Below are positions 1 through 7,668 of a stretch of 8,060 bases of DNA, piece by piece. The notes under the pieces are model-generated. The model did no database searches. It saw only the letters and a program-made list of their open reading frames with translations, and had not been told where the DNA came from. The position numbers were made by a program, and so were the translations under genes. The DNA is from Leptospirillum sp. (GTDB taxonomy: Bacteria > Nitrospirota > Leptospirillia > Leptospirillales > Leptospirillaceae): assembly GCA_027346125.1 (NCBI GenBank), contig DAIEST010000118.1, positions 1 through 8,060 on the forward strand, in the 5' to 3' direction. Each line of letters opens with the position of its first letter. Position 1 is the first letter of the stretch.

Positions 1-2005
1 TTTCCCGGCACTTTCCCGGACGTTCGCGGGAGCCGTAGAAGACCTTTGCCAGTCTCTTGTAGAGAATATCCAGGACCAGCGTGCTTTTCCCGCTCCCTGA
101 GACCCCTGTGACAACCGTGAGGAGTCCAAGCGGAAAGTGGACGTCGATCCCTTTCAGGTTGTGTTCGGTCGCTTCGATGACAGAGAGCCAGCCCTTGGGT
201 GTCCGGTGGGTGATCGGGCGGGAAATGGTTTTTTTTCCGGACAGATATTCTCCGGTGATGGAACGTGGGTTTTGCCGGATCTCCTCCGGCGTTCCCTGGG
301 CCAGGATCTCTCCGCCCATGCGTCCTGCGCCGGGCCCCATGTCGATCACATGGTCGGCCATCAGAATGGTTTCTTCGTCGTGCTCCACCACGACGACCGT
401 ATTGCCGAGATCCCTGAGATGGGTCAACGTGGCCAGCAGCTTCTGGTTGTCCCGAGGGTGTAAGCCGATCGACGGTTCATCGAGGATATAGAGAACCCCT
501 GTCAGTCCGGAGCCAATCTGAGTGGCCAGACGGATTCGCTGGGATTCTCCGCCTGAAAGGGTTCCGGCGCCTCGGGACAGGGTCAGGTAGTCGAGGCCGA
601 CTTCCCGGAGAAAGGAGAGCCGGGTCCTGATCTCGCGGACGATCCGTTCCGAGATGGCTTGTTCCATGGAGGAAAGGGAAACCGTTTCCAGGAAGTCAAA
701 GGCGTTTCGGATGGTCAGGCTCGAGAAATAGCTGATGTTCCGGTCGTTGATGGTGACGGACAGGGCTTCCGGTTTCAGTCGGGAGCCGTTGCAGCTTTCG
801 CAGTCCCGTTCGGACATGACGCTTTCAAGCTCTGTCTTGGCCCATACGGAGAGATTTCCCTTCTGGAAGGTATCCTGAAGCATCGTGACGAGTCCAGGGA
901 AGCGTCCCGCTGTTCCCCGGGGTACTGATTTTCCATAGAGAATCGCCTGCTTCTGGTCTTCCGGAAGCTTGGAAAACGGGGTGTACTGTGAAATTCCTTC
1001 CTGCTGGAGGAATCGGATCACTCTGGATCGGAATTCCGAGAAACTTCGATGGTCGAGAAGCTTGATGGCCGATTCCGCGATCGAAAGATCCGGGAAGGGA
1101 AGCAGAAGGAGCGGGTCCACTTCCATCAGGACGCCCAGCCCCCCGCAATGGGGGCAGGCTCCGTAAGGGGAGTTGAAGCTGAAGAGCCGGGGATTGATCT
1201 CCGGAAGGCTGATCCGACAGATCGTGCAGGCCTGGCGCTCGGACAGGATGGTCTCCTGACCGGAGTCCGGATGAAAGATGTGCACGAGACCGTTTCCGTG
1301 ACGGAGAGCCGTTTCAAGACTGTCCGAAAGACGCTGCGAAATGCCGCTCCGTACGGTCAGGCGGTCGACGACGATCTCGATCCGGTGGGATTTTTTTCTA
1401 TCGATCTCGTCGAGCGTCTCGATTTCCCGGATCTCCCCGTCCAGCCGGATCCGGGTGAACCCTTCTTTCAGGATGCGGGCAATCTCCTTGCGATACTCTC
1501 CCTTGCGATCCTGGACGGTCGGGGCCAGAAGATAGAACCGCTCTCCTTCGGGAAAGGAAAGAATCTGGTCCACCATCTGGGAGATCGTCTGGGCCGTGAC
1601 GGGGCGTCCGCAGGACGGGCAGTGGGGGTGACCGATCCGGGCATACAGAAGCCTCAGGTAATCATAGATTTCAGTGACCGTCCCGACCGTCGAACGCGGA
1701 TTTCTGGATGTGACTTTCTGATCGATGGCGATGGCGGGGGAGAGTCCCTCGATGTGGTCGACCTCCGGTTTGTCCATCATCTCCAGGAACTGTCGTGCAT
1801 AGGCGGAAAGAGACTCCACGTACCGTCTCTGCCCTTCGGCATAGAGCGTGTCGAAGGCGAGAGAGCTTTTTCCGGATCCGGAGAGCCCTGTGATGACGAC
1901 AAGAGCGTTTCTCGGGAAGGAGAGGTCCAGGTTTTTCAGGTTGTGCTGGCGAGCACCCTGGATGACAATCCGGTCGTGGGAGGGGATTCTGGTCCCTTTG
2001 TCCAT
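1..2005 (-). CDS. uvrA: UvrA, excinuclease ABC subunit A (C-terminal part missing at window edge)
   Basis: This is the DNA-damage-sensing ABC ATPase of nucleotide excision repair, which loads UvrB on lesions in the cytoplasm. I translated the minus strand from the ATG at 2005 and the frame stays open to base 1, giving 668 codons of a family usually about 940 residues long. Visible motifs are the first Walker A GLSGSGKSS (residues 40-48), the run DTLYAEGQRRYVESLSAYAR just after it, zinc-finger cysteines C260, C263, C284 and C287, a further pair CESC near 405, the ABC signature LSGGE (483-487), Walker B ILDEPSIGL (D509, E510) and the second Walker A GVSGSGKST (634-642). The second signature and second Walker B lie outside the window. 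The start is supported by an AAGGGGGG Shine-Dalgarno six bases upstream and by the overlap of its A with the lolA stop (TGATG). No frameshift is seen. The insertion-domain segment around residues 355-400 looks divergent. Confidence 0.97.
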   Translation of the reverse strand, partial: MDKGTRIPSHDRIVIQGARQHNLKNLDLSFPRNALVVITGLSGSGKSSLAFDTLYAEGQRRYVESLSAYARQFLEMMDKPEVDHIEGLSPAIAIDQKVTSRNPRSTVGTVTEIYDYLRLLYARIGHPHCPSCGRPVTAQTISQMVDQILSFPEGERFYLLAPTVQDRKGEYRKEIARILKEGFTRIRLDGEIREIETLDEIDRKKSHRIEIVVDRLTVRSGISQRLSDSLETALRHGNGLVHIFHPDSGQETILSERQACTICRISLPEINPRLFSFNSPYGACPHCGGLGVLMEVDPLLLLPFPDLSIAESAIKLLDHRSFSEFRSRVIRFLQQEGISQYTPFSKLPEDQKQAILYGKSVPRGTAGRFPGLVTMLQDTFQKGNLSVWAKTELESVMSERDCESCNGSRLKPEALSVTINDRNISYFSSLTIRNAFDFLETVSLSSMEQAISERIVREIRTRLSFLREVGLDYLTLSRGAGTLSGGESQRIRLATQIGSGLTGVLYILDEPSIGLHPRDNQKLLATLTHLRDLGNTVVVVEHDEETILMADHVIDMGPGAGRMGGEILAQGTPEEIRQNPRSITGEYLSGKKTISRPITHRTPKGWLSVIEATEHNLKGIDVHFPLGLLTVVTGVSGSGKSTLVLDILYKRLAKVFYGSRERPGKCRE

Positions 2006-2712
2006 CAGAAGCCCCCCTTGGTATGGAAAACGGTGGTTCCCGGAGGAAGAGGGAGACGAAACGACCGATTTGCTATGTTCGAGAGAGGATGGAGCGTGAC
2101 CAGGTCGATGGCGATCTCCGTGCCGTTGAATTCGGTGAATGTGATGGACCGGGGAAGGCCAGTGCCCATATCCACGGTGATCCGGGCGATCGACAGATGG
2201 CGATCGGGCTTCCGGGGAATGAGCTCCAGTGCGTAGAGCCCCTGCCGCGGAACAGATCCGCCCTGTTCCGGCCGAATATAGAAAAATTTTCTGAGATGGC
2301 CCAGATTTGCAAACAGGAGGGCGGGCGTCTCCGGAATATTGCGGCTATGCATGGTTTTCATGAGAACCTGATGGCTCTGTGGAACATAGAACGCCAGGCT
2401 GTTTCCGTCCAGGAGCAGAATCTGTCCAGGAGGGTTCCTGTAGTGGAGAATCATTTTCCCCGGAGCTTTGTACAGGAGGTCGCCGTCGGACTTGATCGGG
2501 GTCCCGTCGGGAATTTTCAGATGCTGGGTAAAGCGTGATTCGAATCCCTTCTGCTGTGCAAAGGTTCGGGAAAGCTGGATCAGGACTGATTCGGGAGTCC
2601 GTTCCCGGGCAAAGGCGGGATCGGAAAGAAGAAATGACAAGGCAATGAGCATTGTCATCGGGATCAGGAAGCGGGCACGGCATCGGACGCGTTTTTCTTT
2701 GAAAGGGGTCAT
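2005..2712 (-). CDS. lolA: LolA, periplasmic outer-membrane lipoprotein carrier protein
   Basis: LolA shuttles lipoproteins released by LolCDE across the periplasm to the outer membrane. From the ATG at 2712 the product is 235 residues, against about 200 in E. coli. Residues 1-35 form a classic signal peptide: a basic n-region (KEKRVRCRAR), a hydrophobic core and a likely cleavage site after AFA (33-35). There is no lipobox, so the mature protein should be soluble. The mature part shows the LolA pattern FTQ (61-63), GDLLYKAPGKMILHY (77-91), DG (102-103), QVL (115-117) and the C-terminal SFRLPLPPGTTVF. The start is uncertain. An ATG at 2730 (MAHF) would overlap the ftsK end by 14 bases, and neither start has a well-spaced Shine-Dalgarno. 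I prefer 2712 because it lies just after the ftsK stop and gives a compact signal peptide. The open frame continues up to 2940, but that stretch is the antisense-free shadow of ftsK in another frame. The adjacency ftsK-lolA matches E. coli and supports the call. Confidence 0.88.
   Translation of the reverse strand: MTPFKEKRVRCRARFLIPMTMLIALSFLLSDPAFARERTPESVLIQLSRTFAQQKGFESRFTQHLKIPDGTPIKSDGDLLYKAPGKMILHYRNPPGQILLLDGNSLAFYVPQSHQVLMKTMHSRNIPETPALLFANLGHLRKFFYIRPEQGGSVPRQGLYALELIPRKPDRHLSIARITVDMGTGLPRSITFTEFNGTEIAIDLVTLHPLSNIANRSFRLPLPPGTTVFHTKGGF
2012..2019 (-). promoter_or_regulatory. Shine-Dalgarno of uvrA inside the lolA 3' end
   Basis: The minus strand reads AAGGGGGG, then six bases, then the uvrA ATG at 2005. 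The site lies within the last codons of lolA, so ribosomes finishing lolA can reinitiate at uvrA through the TGATG overlap. This site decides the uvrA start. Confidence 0.65.
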
Positions 2713-2716
2713 CCTA

Positions 2717-4927
2717 TTAAAGTGAGCCATTGTGATCGTTGCGGTCAAGGACCGGTCGCGGACGGCTTCCTTCCTGTTGTCCGATGATTCCGTCCCCTTC
2801 CATGCGTTCGATGAGGCGGGCCGCCCGATTGTAGCCAATCCTGAGGTGGCGCTGGATGAGGGACGTCGAAGCTTTTCCCTGTCTTTTGACAAGCTGGACG
2901 GCTTCTGTGTAGAGCTGGTCGTCGTCTTCCATCTCTTCATCCTCGACCGGTTCTCCGGAGGCCGAAAAGGTATTGGTCGAGAGACGGGAGAGCGGATCTC
3001 CGTCCGGGGGGGTGACTCCGGACCAGGACGCTACGATTCGATGGACTTCCCCCTCCGAAATGTAGGCCCCGTGGAGCCGGCGCAGGGCGTCGGTTCCGGG
3101 GGGCCTCATCAACATGTCGCCCGCCCCCAGGAGGAGTTCCGCCCCACCCTGGTCCAGAATGACGCGGGAATCGATCTGTGTCGTGACCTGGAAGGCGATT
3201 TTTGTCGGGATATTTGCCTTGATGAGGCCCGTCAGAACCTGGGCGGAAGGGCGCTGGGTGGCGAGCACGAGGTGGATTCCCGAAGCTCTCGCCATTTGGG
3301 CCAGACGGATGATCTGCGGTTCGACGTCCTTTTTGAGGCTCAGCATCAGATCGGCGAGTTCATCGATCAGGATCACGATATAGGGGAACCACTCCGTTTT
3401 GGGCCGGGCTTTCCGGTATTCACTGATGTTCCGGACTCCGGCCGATTTCATGATGTCGTAGCGTCTCAGCATCTCATCGTTCAGCAGACGGAGCTTTGTG
3501 GCGGCAATCCGGGGATCGGTCACGACCGGTCCGAGCAGGTGAGGGATCCCTTCGTATGGGGCAAACTCCAGTCTCTTGGGATCGATCATCAGGAAGCGGA
3601 CCTCATCGGGGCCGGCATTCATGAGAATGCTGGTGATGAGAACGTTGAGGCAGACGGACTTTCCTGTTCCGGTTGCTCCGGCGATCAGGAGATGGGGCAT
3701 TCGGGCCAGATCGAAAGCGACTGGTTCACCGTTGATGTTTTTTCCCAGTGCCAGGGCGAGAGGAGATCCGATCGACTTGAAACTGGGGCTCTGGTAGATT
3801 TCCCGGAATCCGACGATCTGTCTTCGCGGATTGGGGACCTCCAGGCCGACGGCGGATTTTCCTGGAACCGGGACCTGGATGTGGATATGGGGAACCTTGA
3901 GAACCAGGGAAAGTTCGTTTGAGAGCCCGGTTACCCTGTTGACCTTGATGCCGGGAGCGGGCTGGAACTCGAAAAGCGTCACGACGGGTCCTGGCTGGCA
4001 GCCTGTCATCCGTCCCTGGACTCCGTAAGTCTGGAAGAATTCGGACAGGGTCCGTTCCGTATCCTTCAGAAACTGGGGAGATGTGGCATCGCTGAGAGGA
4101 GGTAGGGGATCCAGAACCTGATCGGAAGGGCGAAATGTCACCGGGTTTCCCGGGGATGTCTGGTGGGGTGGGGATGTCCGTCCCTGTTCTTCGGAGCGGG
4201 TCTCTGGCAGGGTTCTGGACTTTGCGGGTCGTTCGGCCGGCGAATGGATGGATGGAAGAGGAGGGAGATCGAGATACTCCTCCTCCATTGCCGGGGGTTC
4301 GGCTGAAGACACCGGGAACTCCGATGGTGAAAGGGAATGCTCAATCGAGGGAGGAAGGGAGGCCAGGGCGGTTTCTTCGGGAGCAGGCTCTTTCCTCCTT
4401 TTGATCTTTTCCTTCAGGCGTTCTTCCAGAACGTGGAGATGGGGGAGCGCTACTGTCAGAAAAGCCAGTGTCAGGACTGTAAGGTAGAGAAGGAACGCTC
4501 CGCCGGGGTTCAGTTGGGATTGGGCAATCTCATACAAGGTTCCTCCCGAGGCTCCTCCCGGAGGATAGGGAGAACTCCAGGATGCGGGCATGGCCCCTGC
4601 CAGAAGTGCCGGGACCGACAGGAAGACCAGAGCCCATCCGCCATAGATGCGAAGGGGAGTTTTCTCGTCCTTCAGCTGAGACCAGAGAAGCTGGGAGAGG
4701 AAGAGGAGGGGAAGGTAGGCTCCGGCTCCAAGAACCTCGAAGAGAAAATCCGAGATGGTGGCTCCCACGTACCCCATCAGGTTCTGATCCGAGGTTCGGC
4801 TCGAGAATGTGAACAGGGACGGATCGTCCGGGTGCCCGGTGGTCAGGGAGAGTAAAAGAAAAATCAGGAGGGATGTTCCGGCAGTGAGCCGGATATAACG
4901 TCCAAGGCGTTTTTCATGCGATGGCAC
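2717..4927 (-). CDS. ftsK: FtsK/SpoIIIE-type DNA translocase
   Basis: This is a septum-anchored hexameric DNA pump that clears chromosome ends from the closing division septum and normally activates XerCD at dif. At 736 residues it is compact, closer in size to SpoIIIE than to the 1329-residue E. coli FtsK. The N-terminus has about four membrane segments (roughly residues 13-30, 60-83, 93-112 and 143-164). A charged, proline-rich linker runs from about 175 to 285. The RecA-like motor follows, with Walker A GATGTGKS (417-424), MIDPKRLEF (447-455), Walker B VILIDELADL (518-527) and the run LAQMARASGIHLVLATQRPS. A winged-helix gamma domain closes the protein (about 669-736, with SLIQRHLRIGYNRAARLIERM). 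The start is a GTG at 4927, the only ATG, GTG or TTG between the preceding in-frame stop (4970-4972) and the first membrane segment. No good Shine-Dalgarno precedes it. It lies 42 bases after rnj and just before lolA. Confidence 0.96.
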   Translation of the reverse strand: MPSHEKRLGRYIRLTAGTSLLIFLLLSLTTGHPDDPSLFTFSSRTSDQNLMGYVGATISDFLFEVLGAGAYLPLLFLSQLLWSQLKDEKTPLRIYGGWALVFLSVPALLAGAMPASWSSPYPPGGASGGTLYEIAQSQLNPGGAFLLYLTVLTLAFLTVALPHLHVLEERLKEKIKRRKEPAPEETALASLPPSIEHSLSPSEFPVSSAEPPAMEEEYLDLPPLPSIHSPAERPAKSRTLPETRSEEQGRTSPPHQTSPGNPVTFRPSDQVLDPLPPLSDATSPQFLKDTERTLSEFFQTYGVQGRMTGCQPGPVVTLFEFQPAPGIKVNRVTGLSNELSLVLKVPHIHIQVPVPGKSAVGLEVPNPRRQIVGFREIYQSPSFKSIGSPLALALGKNINGEPVAFDLARMPHLLIAGATGTGKSVCLNVLITSILMNAGPDEVRFLMIDPKRLEFAPYEGIPHLLGPVVTDPRIAATKLRLLNDEMLRRYDIMKSAGVRNISEYRKARPKTEWFPYIVILIDELADLMLSLKKDVEPQIIRLAQMARASGIHLVLATQRPSAQVLTGLIKANIPTKIAFQVTTQIDSRVILDQGGAELLLGAGDMLMRPPGTDALRRLHGAYISEGEVHRIVASWSGVTPPDGDPLSRLSTNTFSASGEPVEDEEMEDDDQLYTEAVQLVKRQGKASTSLIQRHLRIGYNRAARLIERMEGDGIIGQQEGSRPRPVLDRNDHNGSL

Positions 4928-4969
4928 TGCCGGGGAGACTAGGGGTTCCAGCGTTGGGCTCCGTGCGTT

Positions 4970-6664
4970 TTACATTTCAAGGAGAACGGGAATGATGACG
5001 GGGTCCCGTTCGAAATTTTTCTTGAAGTACCGGCGCAAATGATTGTGAACATGGGTCTTGAGTGCGGAGATCTCCTTTTTGACTTCCGGATCGAGTGTCT
5101 GGAGAAGAACTTCGACCTGGTTCTTGAGAATGGCGTTCATTTCAAGCGAAAGATCGGAGAGAACCACTCCTCTGGTCGTGATTTCCGGGCCGAGCACAAT
5201 CTCTCCCGTCTGCTGGGAAAGGGCAAGGATCACCGTCACAATCCCGTCGGATCCCAGTCGCTGGCGGTCCCGGATGACCATATCCTCGACATCTCCGATG
5301 CCTTTTCCGTCTATGAATACCCGCCCGGATGGAATCTTTTCCCGAATCTTGACTTCCGAAGCGGATAGCTCCAGGACGACACCATTCTCGATGACGAAGA
5401 CTCTTTCGGGGGGCACGCCGGTCTTGATGGCTGTCTGGGCATGCTGGGTCAACTGCCGGAACTCCCCGTGCATCGGAACGAAGTAGTGGGGTTTCAGCAT
5501 TCGGATCATGAGTTTCTGGTCTTCCTGGCTGGCATGGCCGGAAACATGGATCTCGGAAATCCTCTTGTAGAAAACCTTTGCACCTTTCCGGCCGAGGAGA
5601 TTGATGATCTTGTTGATGGCCCGTTCGTTCCCGGGAATGATCCTGGCCGAGAGGAGGATCGTGTCCCCCTGGCCAATGGAGATGTGCTTGTGGTCCCCCA
5701 GGGCCATCCGGAATAGCGCGCTCATGGGCTCCCCCTGGCTTCCCGTGGTCAGGACGGTGACTTTTTCGGGAGGGTGCTGCGTGACCTGGTCGATCCGGAT
5801 GATCTGATCCGCCGGAATGGACAGGTATCCCAGTTCGGACGCGATTCGGGAATTGGTTTCCATGGAGCGGCCGGTCAGTGCGATCTTCCGTCCGTTCCGG
5901 ATGGACACGTCGGCGACCTGCTGGAGGCGATGGATATTGGAAGAGAATGTGGCTACGATGACCCGCCCGGTTGCTCCCGCGATCATCTGGTCGAGCGGTT
6001 CGGTCACCTGCCGTTCGGAGAGAGAAAGACCTTCCTTCTCGGAATTCGTGCTGTCGCTGATCAGGCACAGAACCCCTTCTTCTCCCAGACTGCAGAGTCG
6101 GTGCATGTCAAAATGTTCGTTGTCGATCGGTGTCAGGTCGATCTTGAAATCCCCGGTATGCAGGACGATGCCGGCATCGGTCCTGATGGCGAAGGCCACT
6201 CCGTCGGCGATGCTGTGGGTGATACGGATCGGTTCGAATGTAAAGGGGCCGACCGTGTATTTCTCCCGGGGGCGGATGGAAACAAGTCTTGGAGGGGAAA
6301 GGGACTTGTGTTGCCGGACCTTCCCTTCCACAAGCCCGAGCGTCAGGGGCGTTCCAAAAATGGGAACGTCGAATTCCCTCAGGAAGTAGGGGATCGCTCC
6401 TATGTGATCTTCATGTCCATGAGTCAGGAAGAGGGCCAGGAGACGGTTCCGGTTTTCTTTAAGAAAGGTCATGTCGGGAATGATGAGATCGATTCCCAGA
6501 AGGTCGTCTTCCGGGAACAGGACCCCGCAGTCGACGACGACGATCCCTTCCGGGGTCTCGTAAGCAGTCATGTTCATTCCGATTTCCCCGATCCCGCCAA
6601 GGGGGATGATTCTCACCCATGGTTCGGTTTCGATGGTTCGGTCTTTTGTGGAGGCTGTTGTCAC
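4970..6664 (-). CDS. rnj: Ribonuclease J (metallo-beta-lactamase/beta-CASP RNase)
   Basis: RNase J is a zinc-dependent 5'-3' exo- and endoribonuclease for mRNA decay and rRNA maturation. The 564-residue product has every expected motif: GGIGEIGMN (23-31), the metal-binding HGHEDH (82-87), THSIAD (149-154), HTGDFKID (169-176), SDSTNSE (203-209), TFSSNIHR (239-246), TTGSQGEP (306-313), HVSGHAS (373-379) and MHGE (398-401), followed by the RNase J C-terminal domain ending in a basic helix (LRRYFKKNF). The catalytic site looks intact. The start is a GTG at 6664. It overlaps the rsmA stop as GTGA, and an AAAGGAG lies 11 bases upstream. The product cannot be told apart as J1 or J2 type; only one copy is visible. 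RNase J is usual in Firmicutes, Actinobacteria, Cyanobacteria and several diderm phyla but absent from E. coli, which helps place the organism. Confidence 0.97.
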   Translation of the reverse strand: MTTASTKDRTIETEPWVRIIPLGGIGEIGMNMTAYETPEGIVVVDCGVLFPEDDLLGIDLIIPDMTFLKENRNRLLALFLTHGHEDHIGAIPYFLREFDVPIFGTPLTLGLVEGKVRQHKSLSPPRLVSIRPREKYTVGPFTFEPIRITHSIADGVAFAIRTDAGIVLHTGDFKIDLTPIDNEHFDMHRLCSLGEEGVLCLISDSTNSEKEGLSLSERQVTEPLDQMIAGATGRVIVATFSSNIHRLQQVADVSIRNGRKIALTGRSMETNSRIASELGYLSIPADQIIRIDQVTQHPPEKVTVLTTGSQGEPMSALFRMALGDHKHISIGQGDTILLSARIIPGNERAINKIINLLGRKGAKVFYKRISEIHVSGHASQEDQKLMIRMLKPHYFVPMHGEFRQLTQHAQTAIKTGVPPERVFVIENGVVLELSASEVKIREKIPSGRVFIDGKGIGDVEDMVIRDRQRLGSDGIVTVILALSQQTGEIVLGPEITTRGVVLSDLSLEMNAILKNQVEVLLQTLDPEVKKEISALKTHVHNHLRRYFKKNFERDPVIIPVLLEM

Positions 6665-7543
6665 TGGTTCAAGAGCTCCTTTCCCATCTGGTGCATTCTA
6701 TCAAAAAAAAGGGGATGATGTAGTTGGATGTCGCTGGACAGAGAAAGAAAATCTTCGGGGGTCAGGCCGTCCACCTTTCGCTCCAGTCTCCCCGGCCCTG
6801 CATCCGGAAAGATTTCCCCCGGAGGGATATCCAGGTCGGGGAATGCGGTCCGGAAAGCCCGGGACAGGGATTTTCTCCGGTAGCAGAAAAGATTCCGGGA
6901 AATGGCGATGGCCGCCCAGACGACAGGTGACGGTGGAGTCAGTCCAGGCCGGACGGTAACGACGGACGAGTGAACTTTTGGGGGCGGATGAAATGCCCCT
7001 GGTGGCAGGTCCATCCGTTTCCGGACATCTGCCAGGTAACTGGTGACGAGGGACAGGTGGCCGTAATCTGCATCCGACTGTTTTGCGAGAAGACGCCGGG
7101 CTACTTCCCTCTGGAACATCAGCACCATGAAGGCCGGCGGATTGTCTGCTCCCAGCAGACGGAGGTAGAGTGGGACGGAAATATTGTAGGGCAGGTTTGA
7201 GACGACGATATAGGGCTCTCCGTCTTCTCCGAACGGATAGTCCATGGCATCTGCTTCCATGATCCTGACGCCGGGGTTTTCTTCGAACCGGTGTTTCAGC
7301 GACTGAATCAGACGGGAATCCCGTTCCAGAAGGCGAAGGTCCTCCGTCATCCGGGCAAGCCAGTCGGTCAGGATCCCTCTTCCGGGGCCGATTTCGATGA
7401 TCGCGCATGGAAGGACGTGCGACTCCCGTGCCAGGATGGCAATCTTCCGGGCCGTTTCCGGATCGGTCAGAAAGTTTTGTCCAAGACTTTTCCTGGGAGA
7501 GGGGATCTGGTGACCGATTGTTCCGGTGTGGGTAGTGGTGCAT
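6661..7543 (-). CDS. rsmA: RsmA/KsgA, 16S rRNA adenine dimethyltransferase (5' end unresolved)
   Basis: RsmA uses S-adenosylmethionine to dimethylate two adjacent adenines (A1518 and A1519 in E. coli numbering) near the 3' end of 16S rRNA during 30S assembly. In the frame ending at the TGA 6661-6663 the conserved blocks are PRKSLGQNFLTD (about 7497-7462), the SAM-binding IIEIGPGRGIL (about 7403-7371), EADAMDYPF, the catalytic NLPYNI (about 7200-7183), FQREVARRLLA and FHPPPKVHSSVV. They lie in one uninterrupted frame, which opens after a stop at 7600-7602. No ATG, GTG or TTG occurs in that frame before 7350, and starting at 7350 would delete the SAM-binding loop. The ATG at 7543, used here as the nominal edge, is in a different frame and would need one base removed to join. 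The likely alternatives are a one-base indel or a rare non-AUG start such as ATC at 7566. The function is secure; the start is not. Confidence 0.9.
6676..6682 (-). promoter_or_regulatory. Shine-Dalgarno of rnj inside the rsmA 3' end
   Basis: The minus strand reads AAAGGAG, followed by 11 bases and the GTG start of rnj at 6664. The spacing is longer than optimal, but this is the only strong purine-rich site near the start. It lies within the last codons of rsmA and fits coupled translation through the GTGA overlap. Confidence 0.5.
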
Positions 7544-7579
7544 TGTCTGCGTGATTTTGGAAGGATATTCCGGCCGTCC

Positions 7580-7609
7580 TTTCTATGCCTATTTTTCTTT
7601 CAATGCCAA
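7580..7609 (-). promoter_or_regulatory. Possible sigma70-like promoter of the rsmA-rnj-ftsK-lolA-uvrA operon
   Basis: On the minus strand TTGGCA (7609-7604, 5 of 6 to the -35 consensus) is followed after 18 bases by TAGAAA (7585-7580, 4 of 6 to the -10 consensus). Transcription would then begin near 7573. That leaves about 30 bases of leader before the ATG at 7543, but almost none before the ATC at 7566. This was judged by eye only. Confidence 0.3.
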
Positions 7610-7622
7610 TCTGTTCTAAAAT
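7593..7622 (+). promoter_or_regulatory. Possible promoter of the tonB-like gene
   Basis: TAAAAT (7617-7622) matches 5 of 6 bases of the -10 consensus and lies about 46 bases upstream of the ATG at 7669. The upstream -35 region (7593-7599) is only T-rich and matches poorly. It lies directly against the candidate -35 of the opposite operon, as expected for back-to-back promoters. Confidence 0.25.
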
Positions 7623-7668
7623 ATCACACCTTCATCCGCCAGGAAAAGAAATCTGGAAAGAGAGCCTG

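Larger units (their letters stand above)
7544..7668. other. Divergent intergenic region between rsmA and the tonB-like gene
   Basis: This AT-richer stretch of 125 bases separates the minus-strand operon from the plus-strand gene at 7669, so it should hold the promoters of both. Weak promoter-like hexamers for each direction are listed separately. I see no convincing inverted repeat, riboswitch or small ORF in it. If rsmA used a non-AUG start at 7566, its 5' end would extend into this region. Confidence 0.6.

Noticed and set aside
1092..1099. GGGAAGGG, a match to the FtsK-orienting KOPS consensus
   Set aside because: About one match is expected by chance in a window of this size on two strands, so a single copy carries no weight.
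1049..2236. Plus-strand open frame of 395 codons opposite uvrA and the lolA end
   Set aside because: It lies antisense to strongly conserved UvrA and LolA coding sequence, crosses their junction, shows no recognisable domain and is the kind of mirror frame expected opposite GC-biased codons.
2713..2940. N-terminal extension of lolA to the ATG at 2940
   Set aside because: It would overlap 224 bases of the conserved ftsK gamma domain and place the signal peptide internally. The extension is S/T/K-rich shadow sequence.
2732..3922. Plus-strand open frame of 396 codons opposite ftsK
   Set aside because: It is entirely antisense to the FtsK motor domain, has low-complexity D/G/R-rich composition and no motif. 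Treated as a shadow frame.
5774..6718. Plus-strand open frame of 314 codons opposite rnj
   Set aside because: It is antisense to the RNase J catalytic domain and contains no recognisable family motif.
6701..7543. Minus-strand open frame of 280 codons starting at the ATG 7543
   Set aside because: Past the first dozen or so codons it is out of phase with the conserved RsmA sequence and encodes P/R/S-rich text without motifs. Only its ATG may matter, as the displaced rsmA start.
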